Part shown: in pieces, positions 33,086 to 41,016 of the stretch
How the letters are laid out: every line of letters starts with the position of its first letter
Numbering within the stretch: position 1 is the stretch's first letter
Notes under the pieces: model-generated
Seen by the model: only the letters and a program-made list of their open reading frames with translations
Databases searched by the model: none
Told to the model about the DNA's origin: nothing
From: Nitrososphaerota archaeon
GTDB lineage: Archaea; Thermoproteota; Nitrososphaeria; Nitrososphaerales; Nitrosopumilaceae
Length of the DNA stretch: 46,297 nucleotides
Direction: 5' to 3'
Assembly (NCBI GenBank): GCA_028867735.1
Contig: JAGWFW010000003.1
Span: 15,125 to 61,421 of the forward strand
Translations under genes and position numbers: made by a program

Positions 33086-33424
33086 ATGTCTCAACTGATT
33101 GAGGCAGAATACGACGAGTTCATAAAAGACATACAGAACAAGCTCCAGAAAATCGAACCGCATCTTGCAATGCAGGCAATGTACTACGAAAGGAAATTCA
33201 CCGACATCGAACCTCATGCGGAAATTCTTGTCGAGTACAAAAAGGAAGCTGATCTTGACAAGAAGAGATTTGCACTGGGCCAGAAATACGGGTTTGAAAT
33301 TGCAACCGAGATCCATCATGAGTTAAGGGTGGTCGGGCTGATGACCCTTGACACCATCTATGAGATATCAAAAGACGCAGATGTGGAAAACATCAGCGGA
33401 ACGATCTCATGTGCCTCGTACTAG
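33086..33424 (+). CDS. Conserved hypothetical helical protein
   Basis: A 112-residue soluble protein, mostly helical: AEYDEFIKDIQNKLQKIEPHLAMQAMYYERKF, then EILVEYKKEADLDKKRFALGQKYGFEIATEIHHEL, then ETISKD-like C-terminal helices and a terminal Cys. A GACTTAAATAAG TATA element about 30 bp upstream supports the ATG. It lies directly before the TBP gene in the same direction with about 100 bp between, so it has its own transcription unit. No family function is recognised. Confidence 0.55.
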   Translation: MSQLIEAEYDEFIKDIQNKLQKIEPHLAMQAMYYERKFTDIEPHAEILVEYKKEADLDKKRFALGQKYGFEIATEIHHELRVVGLMTLDTIYEISKDADVENISGTISCASY

Positions 33425-33495
33425 AGATCTGGATACAGTCCGGGCCCTACTTGCCAGTATGACTTTTCGGCATTTTCGTGCCTAGAATAGGTAAT

Positions 33496-33528
33496 GGGTA
33501 TATATGGTACTAATTTATACCCCTTACA
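33496..33528 (+). promoter_or_regulatory. TBP promoter with inverted repeat around the TATA box
   Basis: GGGTATA (33496-33502) and TATACCC (33516-33522) form a 7-bp inverted repeat. The first arm carries the TATATA box about 28 bp before the GTG start, right for a leaderless message. Two TATA-like sites in mirror orientation before the gene for TBP itself could allow TBP to limit its own synthesis. Confidence 0.5.
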
Positions 33529-34089
33529 GTGCCACAAACAAAACCGATCGTTGACATCGTAAATGTTGTTGCCTCTGCTTCCGTCGATCAAAAAATTGAC
33601 TTGGTCGAAATAACAAAAACGTTTCCGGATGTAGAGTACCACCCGGAGCAATTTCCCGGTTTGGTCTTTAGACTAAAGTCTCCCAAGACTGCAACACTGA
33701 TCTTCAGCTCAGGCAAGATGGTCTGCACCGGCTCTAAATCAGAAGATGCCGCCATTAATGCAGTACGCACAGTAGTCCAGAAGCTTAGAAAGGGGAAGAT
33801 AAAGATCAAAAATGACCCCGAGATAACAATTCAAAACATTGTCGCATCCGTGAGTCTGGGAGGTAAAGTACACCTTGAGAGGGCAGCACGCAGCCTTCCA
33901 AGAAGCATGTATGAACCGGAGCAGTTTCCAGGTCTGATACACCGCATGCTTGACCCGCGCTCTGTTGTTCTGATATTTGCTTCAGGCAAGCTTGTCTGTA
34001 CTGGTACAAAGAAAGAGACCGAGGTATATAGGGCAGTCCACAACCTGCACACTCTTCTAGAAGAGAAAAAACTGATGGAATACGAGTAG
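33529..34089 (+). CDS. tbp: TATA-box-binding protein (TBP)
   Basis: A canonical archaeal TBP of 186 residues with GTG start. Two imperfect repeats are clear: IVNVVASASVDQKIDL to PEQFPGLVFRLKSPK, and IQNIVASVSLGGKVHL to PEQFPGLIHRMLDPR, each ending with LIFSSGKMVCTG / LIFASGKLVCTG. The paired Phe residues that kink the DNA lie in these repeats. It recruits TFB and RNA polymerase to TATA boxes such as those seen across this window. The short acidic C-terminal tail (EEKKLMEYE) is common in archaea. Confidence 0.97.
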   Translation: MPQTKPIVDIVNVVASASVDQKIDLVEITKTFPDVEYHPEQFPGLVFRLKSPKTATLIFSSGKMVCTGSKSEDAAINAVRTVVQKLRKGKIKIKNDPEITIQNIVASVSLGGKVHLERAARSLPRSMYEPEQFPGLIHRMLDPRSVVLIFASGKLVCTGTKKETEVYRAVHNLHTLLEEKKLMEYE

Positions 34090-34235
34090 GGTAATCCAAT
34101 TAGAATGCCACTTCTGATCAACAGGTCTAAAAACTTCAAAAGAAAATTTTTGTTAAAGCAAAAATACCATCTGCAAACCTGCGGAATATCAAGACAAGCA
34201 ATGTTTAATACTTTACAAGCAGAGGCCCAGATCAC

Positions 34236-35063
34236 ATGAAAATTTACCTCACATTATCTACACTTGTTGCAGCGACTTTATTGTTTTCAGTTCATAGTGC
34301 ACACGCAGTTACATACGACTTGAAAGATCACGCGTCATGTCAGGCTATTTCCGGTACATGGGACAGCCCCACTTCAACCTGTACTGTATCAAGTCTATGG
34401 ATAGATTCTGGTGATCTGCTGACAGTAGACAATTCATTTTTACCCACCATTTCGTTGAAAGTTACAGATTCCTTAAACAACCGCGGCACCATGGACATAT
34501 CTGGCAGCATCACAATTGCAAATTCCGGCATTCTTAACAACAACGGCTCCATTACCAATTACTGCACTGAACAATGCGTTGGCGGTACAATCCAGAACGA
34601 GGGCACCATAACCAATAACAACGGCGGCACTATCACCACTAACGGTACCATCAACAATCTCGGCTCGATAAACAATTTCGGTACAATGAAAAATACCGGA
34701 ACCATCACCAACGGCGGCAAGCTCATAAACAATTTCAAGGGCATGATAACCAACTCTGGTACGATTCATAATAACGCACAGAGTGCAATAATAAACAACG
34801 GCGGCAACATCACCAACTATGCTACTGTAATCAGCGACGTAGCCGGCACAATTACTAATTCTGGCACAATTAAAAACATGTGTGGCGCAACATTTGCCAG
34901 CAATGGCGATTTCTTGGGAACTTCAGTTGAAAATGTTTCATGTAATACGTCCAAATCATCGGCCGTGGCTGAATTTCCATTTGCAACACCAGTGCTTGTT
35001 ATTGGCGTTCTTTCGATTTTGTTATTTTATAAAGCAAAAACCGGTGTCCTGTCTCATAGCTAG
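34236..35063 (+). CDS. Exported Asn-rich beta-helix repeat protein with PEF-type anchor
   Basis: A 275-residue exported protein with a signal peptide (MKIYLTLSTLVAATLLFSVHS). The middle (about 85-225) is a run of short repeats of the type GTI-x-N-x-G-x-I-x-N, such as GTITNNNGGTITTNGTINN, which predicts a beta-solenoid with Asn ladders. Two Cys lie in a separate strand (TEQCVGGT). The end VAEFPFATPVLVIGVLSILLF and a basic tail form an anchor. It probably projects from the cell surface as an adhesin-like rod. Its stop shares CTAG with the convergent gene. Confidence 0.75.
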   Translation: MKIYLTLSTLVAATLLFSVHSAHAVTYDLKDHASCQAISGTWDSPTSTCTVSSLWIDSGDLLTVDNSFLPTISLKVTDSLNNRGTMDISGSITIANSGILNNNGSITNYCTEQCVGGTIQNEGTITNNNGGTITTNGTINNLGSINNFGTMKNTGTITNGGKLINNFKGMITNSGTIHNNAQSAIINNGGNITNYATVISDVAGTITNSGTIKNMCGATFASNGDFLGTSVENVSCNTSKSSAVAEFPFATPVLVIGVLSILLFYKAKTGVLSHS

Positions 35064-35494
35064 TCTGCAAAATAGAATGTTTTTTGCGCTTTGACGTCAG
35101 AATCTCCGTATTGTGCTGATACAGAATATGTTCCAACAAGCTTCCAAATAGAAGGGGTAGTCATAACAGTGGTCTGGTAGCTACCGTCTGGTGAAACCAG
35201 AATTTTTCCAGTCTGCAAAAGCAAATTATTTGGATCAAGAATCAAGATGAAAACAGGAGTGCCGGCAACCTGCGATCTCACATTGCCCGAGATTGATATC
35301 GCATCGCCCATACTGTAGGAGGGTTTGTCCGTAGTAACGGTAATGTAACTCGGAGCATGACTAGCTGGCTGTGTCACGTTGGCTATGGGAACGTCAACAG
35401 TTGAAACGTTGGACCTGCCTTGTTCAAGATAGATGGCCGCAATGGCAACAATCAGGATTGTTATGCTAATGACTACTGGAATTCTCCTGTTCAT
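35060..35494 (-). CDS. Membrane-anchored Ig-like (MG2-type) surface protein
   Basis: A 144-residue protein with an N-terminal helix (IPVVISITILIVAIAAIYL) and one extracellular beta-sandwich: YITVTTDKPSYSMGDAISISGNV, then PVFILILDPNNLLLQTGKILVSPDGSYQTTVMT. This is the macroglobulin MG2-like domain that recurs in thaumarchaeal surface proteins. It probably acts in the cell envelope. The convergent Asn-rich protein shares its CTAG stop. The ATG at 35494 is preceded on the minus strand by an AT-rich stretch. Confidence 0.65.
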   Translation of the reverse strand: MNRRIPVVISITILIVAIAAIYLEQGRSNVSTVDVPIANVTQPASHAPSYITVTTDKPSYSMGDAISISGNVRSQVAGTPVFILILDPNNLLLQTGKILVSPDGSYQTTVMTTPSIWKLVGTYSVSAQYGDSDVKAQKTFYFAD

Positions 35495-35602
35495 AGTTTA
35501 GAGCGGTTCTTTGCATTGTAGTTATATCATTCTTACTTTTAATACGCACGCTATCCTGTACATGACCATTTATTCGTAATCTCTAAAAAGAACCCCCAAT
35601 TG

Positions 35603-36838
35603 ATGAAACACGTGAAAACTGTAATCTTGGCTATGATGTTGGCTGTGCCTTTTGTATTTGTACAAAGTGTTTCATATGGACAAGAAATACCGAATTTCAC
35701 TACAAACAATACAATCAATGTTAATGGAAGCAGTATTGTAATACAATATGGCATTACTGGGGGAAAGCTGGTCGCAATAAATGCCGACGTTCCTTCCAAA
35801 TCTTTGACAGTATCAATACAGTCTACAGGAGATGGGGTACTGGACATGGCCTTGCCAAGGGCGCTCATTGATGCAAGACAAGATGGTGCTGATACACACT
35901 TTACAATTCTGGTAAATAACCACGGTACCAACTATAACGAAGTTGAAAGCTATGCGGACAGGATTCTATCAGTACCATTTCATCTGGGGGCAGAAAAAAT
36001 TCAGATTATAGGCAATCAAATGTATGCCCAAACCTCCAACTCGTCAGCCAGTCCATCTCCAATAATGCAATCTCCGTACACTGACAATCCCCCAGACATT
36101 GATGGTAAATGGACCACATCTTCAGAATGGAATGAAGCAACTGCCATAGGACTTGGCAAAAATGATTCCAAGATGTATGTTCTTACCCAGCATGACTCTA
36201 ATTTTGTTTATGTCATGGCAGACATTGTAAGCGATCATACTACATCATCGGATTCTCAGCTAATGCGTTACAATTTTTTGATGCTTTTTGACAGGGATGA
36301 CTACAAAGGAGATACCACCCTTGGCAACAAAGAAATCGGAATCGGCACAAGTCTTGCCTATTTGAACGGAACCCAGATTGGCAGCAATTTTGGCAGTCCG
36401 GTGTGGACATATGATAACCAAAGTGCCGCCGTAGATATCGTGACCCCTGCGGGTTATAACTCGAGTGTGGGATTTTCTAGCACAAACGATCCGTTTGATT
36501 CAAGCCAAGACCACAGAATATACGAGTTCAGGATTCCTGTCTCTCTCCTGCACAAGTCCGACAGGTATGGTTTTTCATTGCAGGCACATGCATGTCATAG
36601 CCAAATCCTCGCCGCACAGTGTACGCCGATTTACCTGCTTACCTGGCCCGCTGATGCTATAATGTCTGTTCCGGCAACACATGGAATTTTAGAGTTAATC
36701 AACGAAAGTTCGATGCAACCCCTTGAGACAACGACATCAAACAATCTGCAGTACTTGATCATGGGAGTCATTATTGCCATCTTGATAGCAGGAACAGCAG
36801 TTTACGTGATTGCAAGAAAAAAGAAGGTTGCAGCTTAG
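35603..36838 (+). CDS. Exported protein with CBM9/DOMON-like domain and C-terminal helix
   Basis: A 411-residue exported protein. ATG 35603 begins the signal peptide MKHVKTVILAMMLAVPFVFVQS. An N-terminal beta domain is followed by a carbohydrate-binding family 9/DOMON-like part: PPDIDGKWTTSSEWNEATAIG, then MYVLTQHDSNFVYVMADIV and NFLMLFDRDDYKGDTTL, with YEFRIPVSLL. The C-terminal helix (LIMGVIIAILIAGTAVYVIA) and Lys-rich tail anchor it. CBM9-like domains bind sugars or haem. Ligand unknown. Probably a surface receptor or structural protein. Confidence 0.7.
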   Translation: MKHVKTVILAMMLAVPFVFVQSVSYGQEIPNFTTNNTINVNGSSIVIQYGITGGKLVAINADVPSKSLTVSIQSTGDGVLDMALPRALIDARQDGADTHFTILVNNHGTNYNEVESYADRILSVPFHLGAEKIQIIGNQMYAQTSNSSASPSPIMQSPYTDNPPDIDGKWTTSSEWNEATAIGLGKNDSKMYVLTQHDSNFVYVMADIVSDHTTSSDSQLMRYNFLMLFDRDDYKGDTTLGNKEIGIGTSLAYLNGTQIGSNFGSPVWTYDNQSAAVDIVTPAGYNSSVGFSSTNDPFDSSQDHRIYEFRIPVSLLHKSDRYGFSLQAHACHSQILAAQCTPIYLLTWPADAIMSVPATHGILELINESSMQPLETTTSNNLQYLIMGVIIAILIAGTAVYVIARKKKVAA

Positions 36839-36931
36839 GATAACAAATGTAAAGTTTAGTGGTTTTTGGAACCTTAAATGAACTTTATGGGTGTCAACGT
36901 ATAATTGGATACTGCGAGAATTGGATAAGAA

Positions 36932-37114
36932 ATGGAAACCACAAAACCAATCCTTTTAGTTGTAGTACTTTCACTAGCAATTGGATTGATAATGATAGTG
37001 CCAGCAAGCTATCAAATATCCAATGATGTGAACAATCCGCCGAATCCAGAAGAAGTTACCAATTGGTTAAAGACTCATCCAAATTTTTCTGGCTGCGTAC
37101 ATACTAATCTTTAG
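36932..37114 (+). CDS. Small membrane-anchored extracytoplasmic protein
   Basis: A 60-residue protein with one N-terminal hydrophobic helix (ILLVVVLSLAIGLIMIVPA) and a short extracytoplasmic tail with Pro/Asn-rich residues (NNPPNPEEVTNWLKTHPNFSGC). The helix could be a signal peptide or an anchor. A terminator-like hairpin follows at 37208-37246. No family is recognised. The coding signal is moderate. Confidence 0.45.
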   Translation: METTKPILLVVVLSLAIGLIMIVPASYQISNDVNNPPNPEEVTNWLKTHPNFSGCVHTNL

Positions 37115-37207
37115 ACAGGAGTATCGACACAAGTTTCATGTATACATCCTGAAATGCAGGTCCATGGGGACCCTCCACGTTAACACAATTTTATCAAAAC
37201 CTCAGGT

Positions 37208-37246
37208 ATGTGGTAGCTCAGACAACAACTTGGAACCACGTTTTTT
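37208..37246 (+). terminator. Hairpin terminator after the small membrane protein gene
   Basis: ATGTGGT (37208-37214) pairs with ACCACGT (37235-37241, one G-T pair) and is followed by TTTTTT. Just upstream lies a GGTCC-ATGG-GGACC hairpin. Both point to the end of the transcript from 36932. Confidence 0.55.
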
Positions 37247-37272
37247 GTTTCTAATCCTTTACTTTGTTCAAG

Positions 37273-38766
37273 TCATTTTGTCCTTGATGTCTGCGTTCTA
37301 TTTGTTGCAAAGCTTCCCACAAACGCGATTGCAAGGTTGATTGCAAGCGATATCACGGCAATGTAAATCGGGCCAAAGACAGTGCCAAACAACGATGATG
37401 TCAGGGCGCCAAAATTGTTTGCAGATTCTACCATGTATATTCCGGAACCAATGCCGACAAGCAGGCCGATTATCAGGGGTGTCTTTTTCAAGGATTTGAC
37501 GTACAGGCCAAAAAGAACGGAAGGCAGTATCTGAGCTATCAGTATTCCTCCAAGCAACTGCAATGATATTGCGTATGTGGCAGGAACCAGAAACACAAAA
37601 CCAAGTGCAATGAACTTGAAAACTGTTGACGAAATTTTGGTGATTCTAATCTCTGAGTGGTCTGTAATGTTTGGCCTGAATTCCTTGATTATGTTTCTTG
37701 TAAGCAGGTTTGCCTGCGCCATTGCCATGATTGCTGCAGGCACAAGACCACCGACAAAAATTCCAAGCAGTGCAATTCCTGAAAACCAGCCGGGAAGCGT
37801 ATAGAGTATCAGAGATGGCACGACAAGTATTCCACGCGAGCTTGCCGGAAATCCGGAAAGAAAATTCATGGCCCCTGGAACTGAAAACACCAGCACGCCC
37901 ATTAGCGCAAGGATTGCAAGCCCGATGCCATAGAGGGGAAGAAGCGCTGTGCTCTTTCTAAGCTTCTGTGCGCTCTCTGAGCTCAAGACGCCGTTTATTG
38001 CATGGGGGTAGAGGTATAGTGCCACCGCGCTGCCAAGAATCAACGTCATGTATGCAGGTGCCAACGAAGACGATAGCGTGACATAGTTTTCCTTTACATG
38101 GCTAAACGCCTGGTGAAACCCTCCAACGCTGAGCGGTACTGCTATGATTACGACAAGAACTGTGACCCAGATGAGAATGTCCTTGAATACTGCAGTAAGA
38201 GTAGCCCCGCGCAGGCCGCTTGTGTATGTAAACGCCGCCAAGACTATGAAGGCAATCAAAAGCGAGATCTCCTCTGCAATCTGCGCGTTGGCATAGCCTG
38301 CAAGCATTACCGTAAGGACTGCCTGCATGCCGACTATCTGCAGCGCTATGTACGGCAGCTCTGCAACTATTCCTGTAACTGCAATCATTACTGCAAGCGT
38401 GGTGCTGCCAAACCTGTCCTTTACAAAATCCGATGCCGTGACGTACCCCTTTTCTCTTGCCAGTGTCCACAGTCGAGGCATGGTGACAAGGGCTACGCCA
38501 AAAGTCATCAGGACATATGGGATTGCAAAAAAGTAGAGCGACCCCTTGGCAAACATTCCTGAGGGAATTGCGACAAAACTGTATGCCGTGTAGAGGTCCG
38601 CCCCTATGAGGAAGAAGACCAGTGTTGTACCAAGCTTTCTTCCTGCAAGCGCCCATTCATGGACGTGGTTCAGATCTCCCCTTCTCCAATACTTGCCGTA
38701 AAAACCCAAAGCGATGAATCCGATGAAAAGGGAAACAAATGCGATTACGACATCCGGACCGATCAT
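37273..38766 (-). CDS. Sodium:solute symporter (SSS family)
   Basis: A roughly 497-residue symporter with twelve to thirteen helices. Family features include ALAGRKLGTTLVFFLIGADLYTAYSFV (helix 1-2, Na+ site region), the GYVTASDFVKDRFG loop, and TSGLRGATLTAVFKDILIW. It couples Na+ entry to uptake of a small organic solute or anion. ATG 38766 overlaps the stop of the DUF3311 gene (ATGA), so the longer frame start is rejected. The DUF3311-SSS pair is common in prokaryotes and the small protein likely assists the transporter. Substrate unknown. Confidence 0.88.
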   Translation of the reverse strand: MIGPDVVIAFVSLFIGFIALGFYGKYWRRGDLNHVHEWALAGRKLGTTLVFFLIGADLYTAYSFVAIPSGMFAKGSLYFFAIPYVLMTFGVALVTMPRLWTLAREKGYVTASDFVKDRFGSTTLAVMIAVTGIVAELPYIALQIVGMQAVLTVMLAGYANAQIAEEISLLIAFIVLAAFTYTSGLRGATLTAVFKDILIWVTVLVVIIAVPLSVGGFHQAFSHVKENYVTLSSSLAPAYMTLILGSAVALYLYPHAINGVLSSESAQKLRKSTALLPLYGIGLAILALMGVLVFSVPGAMNFLSGFPASSRGILVVPSLILYTLPGWFSGIALLGIFVGGLVPAAIMAMAQANLLTRNIIKEFRPNITDHSEIRITKISSTVFKFIALGFVFLVPATYAISLQLLGGILIAQILPSVLFGLYVKSLKKTPLIIGLLVGIGSGIYMVESANNFGALTSSLFGTVFGPIYIAVISLAINLAIAFVGSFATNRTQTSRTK

Positions 38767-38963
38767 GGCTGCCTCTCCTTTAGGTGCGAAAATGCCATGT
38801 AGAATCCAGTTGATGCAACAAGCCACAAAGTTTGGAACCAGTAAAAGAAAGGCAGTCCAAGCAGTTCTGGAGAGTCCCTGTTGTAGATTGGAACTATGAG
38901 ATTGACGCAGGATGGAATCAGAATCAACAATGCGAGAGCAACATGTCTCCTCTTAACCTGCAT
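38763..38963 (-). CDS. DUF3311 small membrane protein, partner of the symporter
   Basis: A 66-residue protein with two helices (VALALLILIPSCVNLIVPIYN and FFYWFQTLWLVASTGFYMAFS) and a short basic tail, matching DUF3311. The Pro-x-x-Y-N after helix 1 and FxYWFQ in helix 2 are family features. It starts at ATG 38963, with a CTTATATCTTT TATA box about 27 bp upstream, and its TGA overlaps the symporter ATG. Both genes thus form one operon, the usual association of this domain. Confidence 0.85.
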   Translation of the reverse strand: MQVKRRHVALALLILIPSCVNLIVPIYNRDSPELLGLPFFYWFQTLWLVASTGFYMAFSHLKERQP

Positions 38964-39026
38964 ATTCAATTTTGAATTGATGGTAAAGATATAAGGATTG
39001 AGAACGGGTTGAAGTGCGCGGAAACG

Positions 39027-40532
39027 TTATGCCTTTGCTTTTTTGCCTATTGCAAGCATGAACATGACACTCTTGTTGCTTGCATGAGGCGAGAAAAAGT
39101 CTGTCACTTCGTCGTCATAAAATGTCAGGCCCGTAGCTCCAATTTTTAGGGCATATGAGGCAAGATACATCTTTCCTGCAGTAATGCCTGCATCCATCTG
39201 TGCTACCCTGTACCCGCGGTTTCCAAACTGTTGTAGCACCTTCTGGAGGTCTACCATGAAAAAGATTGTGACTGAAGCGTCAAAGGGCAGGTTCTGGTCA
39301 AGTCCAAGATGGCCTGACACGTAGCGCATCTCGCCTTTTTGCAGTAATTCAAGCAAGTTTTCTTTCTTGTTGTAAAAATATGCCCCCTGCTCTACTCCAT
39401 CTACGGCATTTACTATCAGGTATATCTCATTGATGGTATTGTTCTCTTCAAAATCCGAGACAATTCCTTTTGTAGACATTGCAAGTATTGTCAACAACTG
39501 TTCCTGTGATATTGAATCGTGGGAAAACTTGCGCGTGGAGCCCCTTCTGATAATTGTCTGCTCCACGCTTTCATCTGTGCTGGCATATCGGACAATATTG
39601 TTTTCTTTCTTGTCTGTGTGTACAACTTTTTGATCTGCTTGATTCTTCCATGCAGAGACTTCCTGTCTGCTTGTCAGAGACGACGAATCGTGCATATTAT
39701 TTATGGCTGTAAGATCAAAATCATGTTCTAACGGTTCTGATTCTGCAATTTTATCTGGCGGTAATGGATCTGCAGAGTATTGGACTGGACTGCCAAACGA
39801 TAACAGTGCAAGCGCAGCTTCCTTTTTCTCATCCAGGCCAAGAATCTGGTTTATCTGCGAGTCCACAAAGCCCATTGTGATCCTGTATGGAATCTTGTGT
39901 GCGCTTGCCATGGCAAGAGAGTTTGCAAGCATTGTACCGCAATCCCAGAATGCATGCCTGTATTCTCTTGCCTGATACTTGATGGAGTTTCTTGAAAAAA
40001 TGTCGGTAAAGACCAGTGTCACAGCGGAACGTGACGCAGAGTCGTCTGCAGTTGCGTCTGCAAGGACTCTTCTATAATCACCCTTTCTCAATACTGAAAG
40101 CGACATGTTTTTTGGATCAAAATGATATACTCCCGCATCAAGGCCCGGTATGTCAGAGCAGACAATGTAGATCTCTATGTGATAGAGGGCTCCGGTGCAT
40201 GATGCTGCGCGAAACTCTACTTCTCCAAGGGGCGGGGAAAACTTGAGGGTCTTTGTAATGCCTCCTGAAAAGTAGAGTATACTCGAAAGCAGATTGATAT
40301 CCAGAACAATGTCTTTGTCTTGTTTTATGCTGCCTGAAATTGCATCAAGTGCAGAAATTCCGCTTGAGCGTTTGTCTGGTGAAAGCCTGATCTGACGTGC
40401 ATTCCTGTATCTCTTGTACGGGCTGGGTCTTTTTGCAGGATGGTATGTGTGCAGCCTGTCAAGCAGGATTCCATTTGGATGTTTTGTTCCGTTGTGATAT
40501 TCCCAGGCTGCTTCTGTCTCGTAATTTTTCAA
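39027..40532 (-). CDS. Tandem SagB-type nitroreductase-fold flavoprotein
   Basis: A 501-residue protein with two SagB/nitroreductase-like halves. The first begins EYHNGTKHPNG, has RSSGISALDAISGSIKQ and LYHIEIYIVCSDIPGLDAGVYHF, and closes with FWDCGTMLANSLAMASAHKIPYRITMGF. The second begins near 335 with IIRRGSTRKFSHDSISQEQLL and ends with QMDAGITAGKMYLASYALKIGATGLTFYDDEV. Each half suggests FMN-binding. SagB enzymes oxidise azolines in peptide natural products. No cyclodehydratase partner is present, so another oxidoreductase role is as likely. TTG start, with TAG directly before it. Confidence 0.8.
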   Translation of the reverse strand: MKNYETEAAWEYHNGTKHPNGILLDRLHTYHPAKRPSPYKRYRNARQIRLSPDKRSSGISALDAISGSIKQDKDIVLDINLLSSILYFSGGITKTLKFSPPLGEVEFRAASCTGALYHIEIYIVCSDIPGLDAGVYHFDPKNMSLSVLRKGDYRRVLADATADDSASRSAVTLVFTDIFSRNSIKYQAREYRHAFWDCGTMLANSLAMASAHKIPYRITMGFVDSQINQILGLDEKKEAALALLSFGSPVQYSADPLPPDKIAESEPLEHDFDLTAINNMHDSSSLTSRQEVSAWKNQADQKVVHTDKKENNIVRYASTDESVEQTIIRRGSTRKFSHDSISQEQLLTILAMSTKGIVSDFEENNTINEIYLIVNAVDGVEQGAYFYNKKENLLELLQKGEMRYVSGHLGLDQNLPFDASVTIFFMVDLQKVLQQFGNRGYRVAQMDAGITAGKMYLASYALKIGATGLTFYDDEVTDFFSPHASNKSVMFMLAIGKKAKA

Positions 40533-40534
40533 CT

Positions 40535-40633
40535 ATGCCGACCCAAGAAGATGACGACAGGAAAACCGTCTTAAACATTCCCAAAAGGCAAGATTATTAC
40601 ATGTTGGCAGAAATGTACGCCTTGTGGAAGTAG
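40535..40633 (+). CDS. Possible 32-residue peptide, divergent from the SagB-type gene
   Basis: A 32-codon frame encodes MPTQEDDDRKTVLNIP then KRQDYYMLAEMYALWK. Its ATG lies three bases from the start of the divergent SagB-type gene, and its TAG overlaps GTG 40624 of the next gene. The acidic start and aromatic end look protein-like, and the overlap suggests translational coupling. It lacks the Cys/Ser/Thr-rich core of a thiazole/oxazole peptide, so a precursor role is not supported. Confidence 0.4.
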   Translation: MPTQEDDDRKTVLNIPKRQDYYMLAEMYALWK

Positions 40634-41016
40634 ACGAAGACATCATGTCAAAGATGACTCAAGATGCCGATCTAATGTACACGTTACACGTCGATGACAG
40701 GACGTTTCATCTTGAGAGCGTCTCCATAATGAAATCAAAAATTCCAGTAAGAAAACCGACCACGCGAGGAGGCGTATACTTTACTGATACCATGGCATAC
40801 AAGATAAAGGCGTCAACAAGCGACATGTCGATTTTGTCCCTTCTTCCAAAGATAATGCTTGGACCTAATACCGAGTTTCAACCAGTTGAGGTAAAAACCC
40901 ACATCTCTGTTGGCAACAAAATAAAAGACATTGTTCTTGTATCCCATGTCTCAAACACCATGAACACAAAGACCAGGGTAGAGCTGAACATGATAGTGGA
41001 CAGAACGGTACAATGA
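40624..41016 (+). CDS. Conserved hypothetical protein, 130 residues
   Basis: A soluble beta-rich protein (LMYTLHVDDRTFHLESVSI, PTTRGGVYFTDTMAYKIKAS, HISVGNKIKDIVLVSHVSN). GTG 40624 overlaps the stop of the 32-codon frame. ATG 40645 would also work. Its stop overlaps the start of the BNR-repeat gene (ATGA), so the three plus-strand genes may form an operon. No family is recognised. It has no export signal. Confidence 0.6.
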   Translation: MEVDEDIMSKMTQDADLMYTLHVDDRTFHLESVSIMKSKIPVRKPTTRGGVYFTDTMAYKIKASTSDMSILSLLPKIMLGPNTEFQPVEVKTHISVGNKIKDIVLVSHVSNTMNTKTRVELNMIVDRTVQ

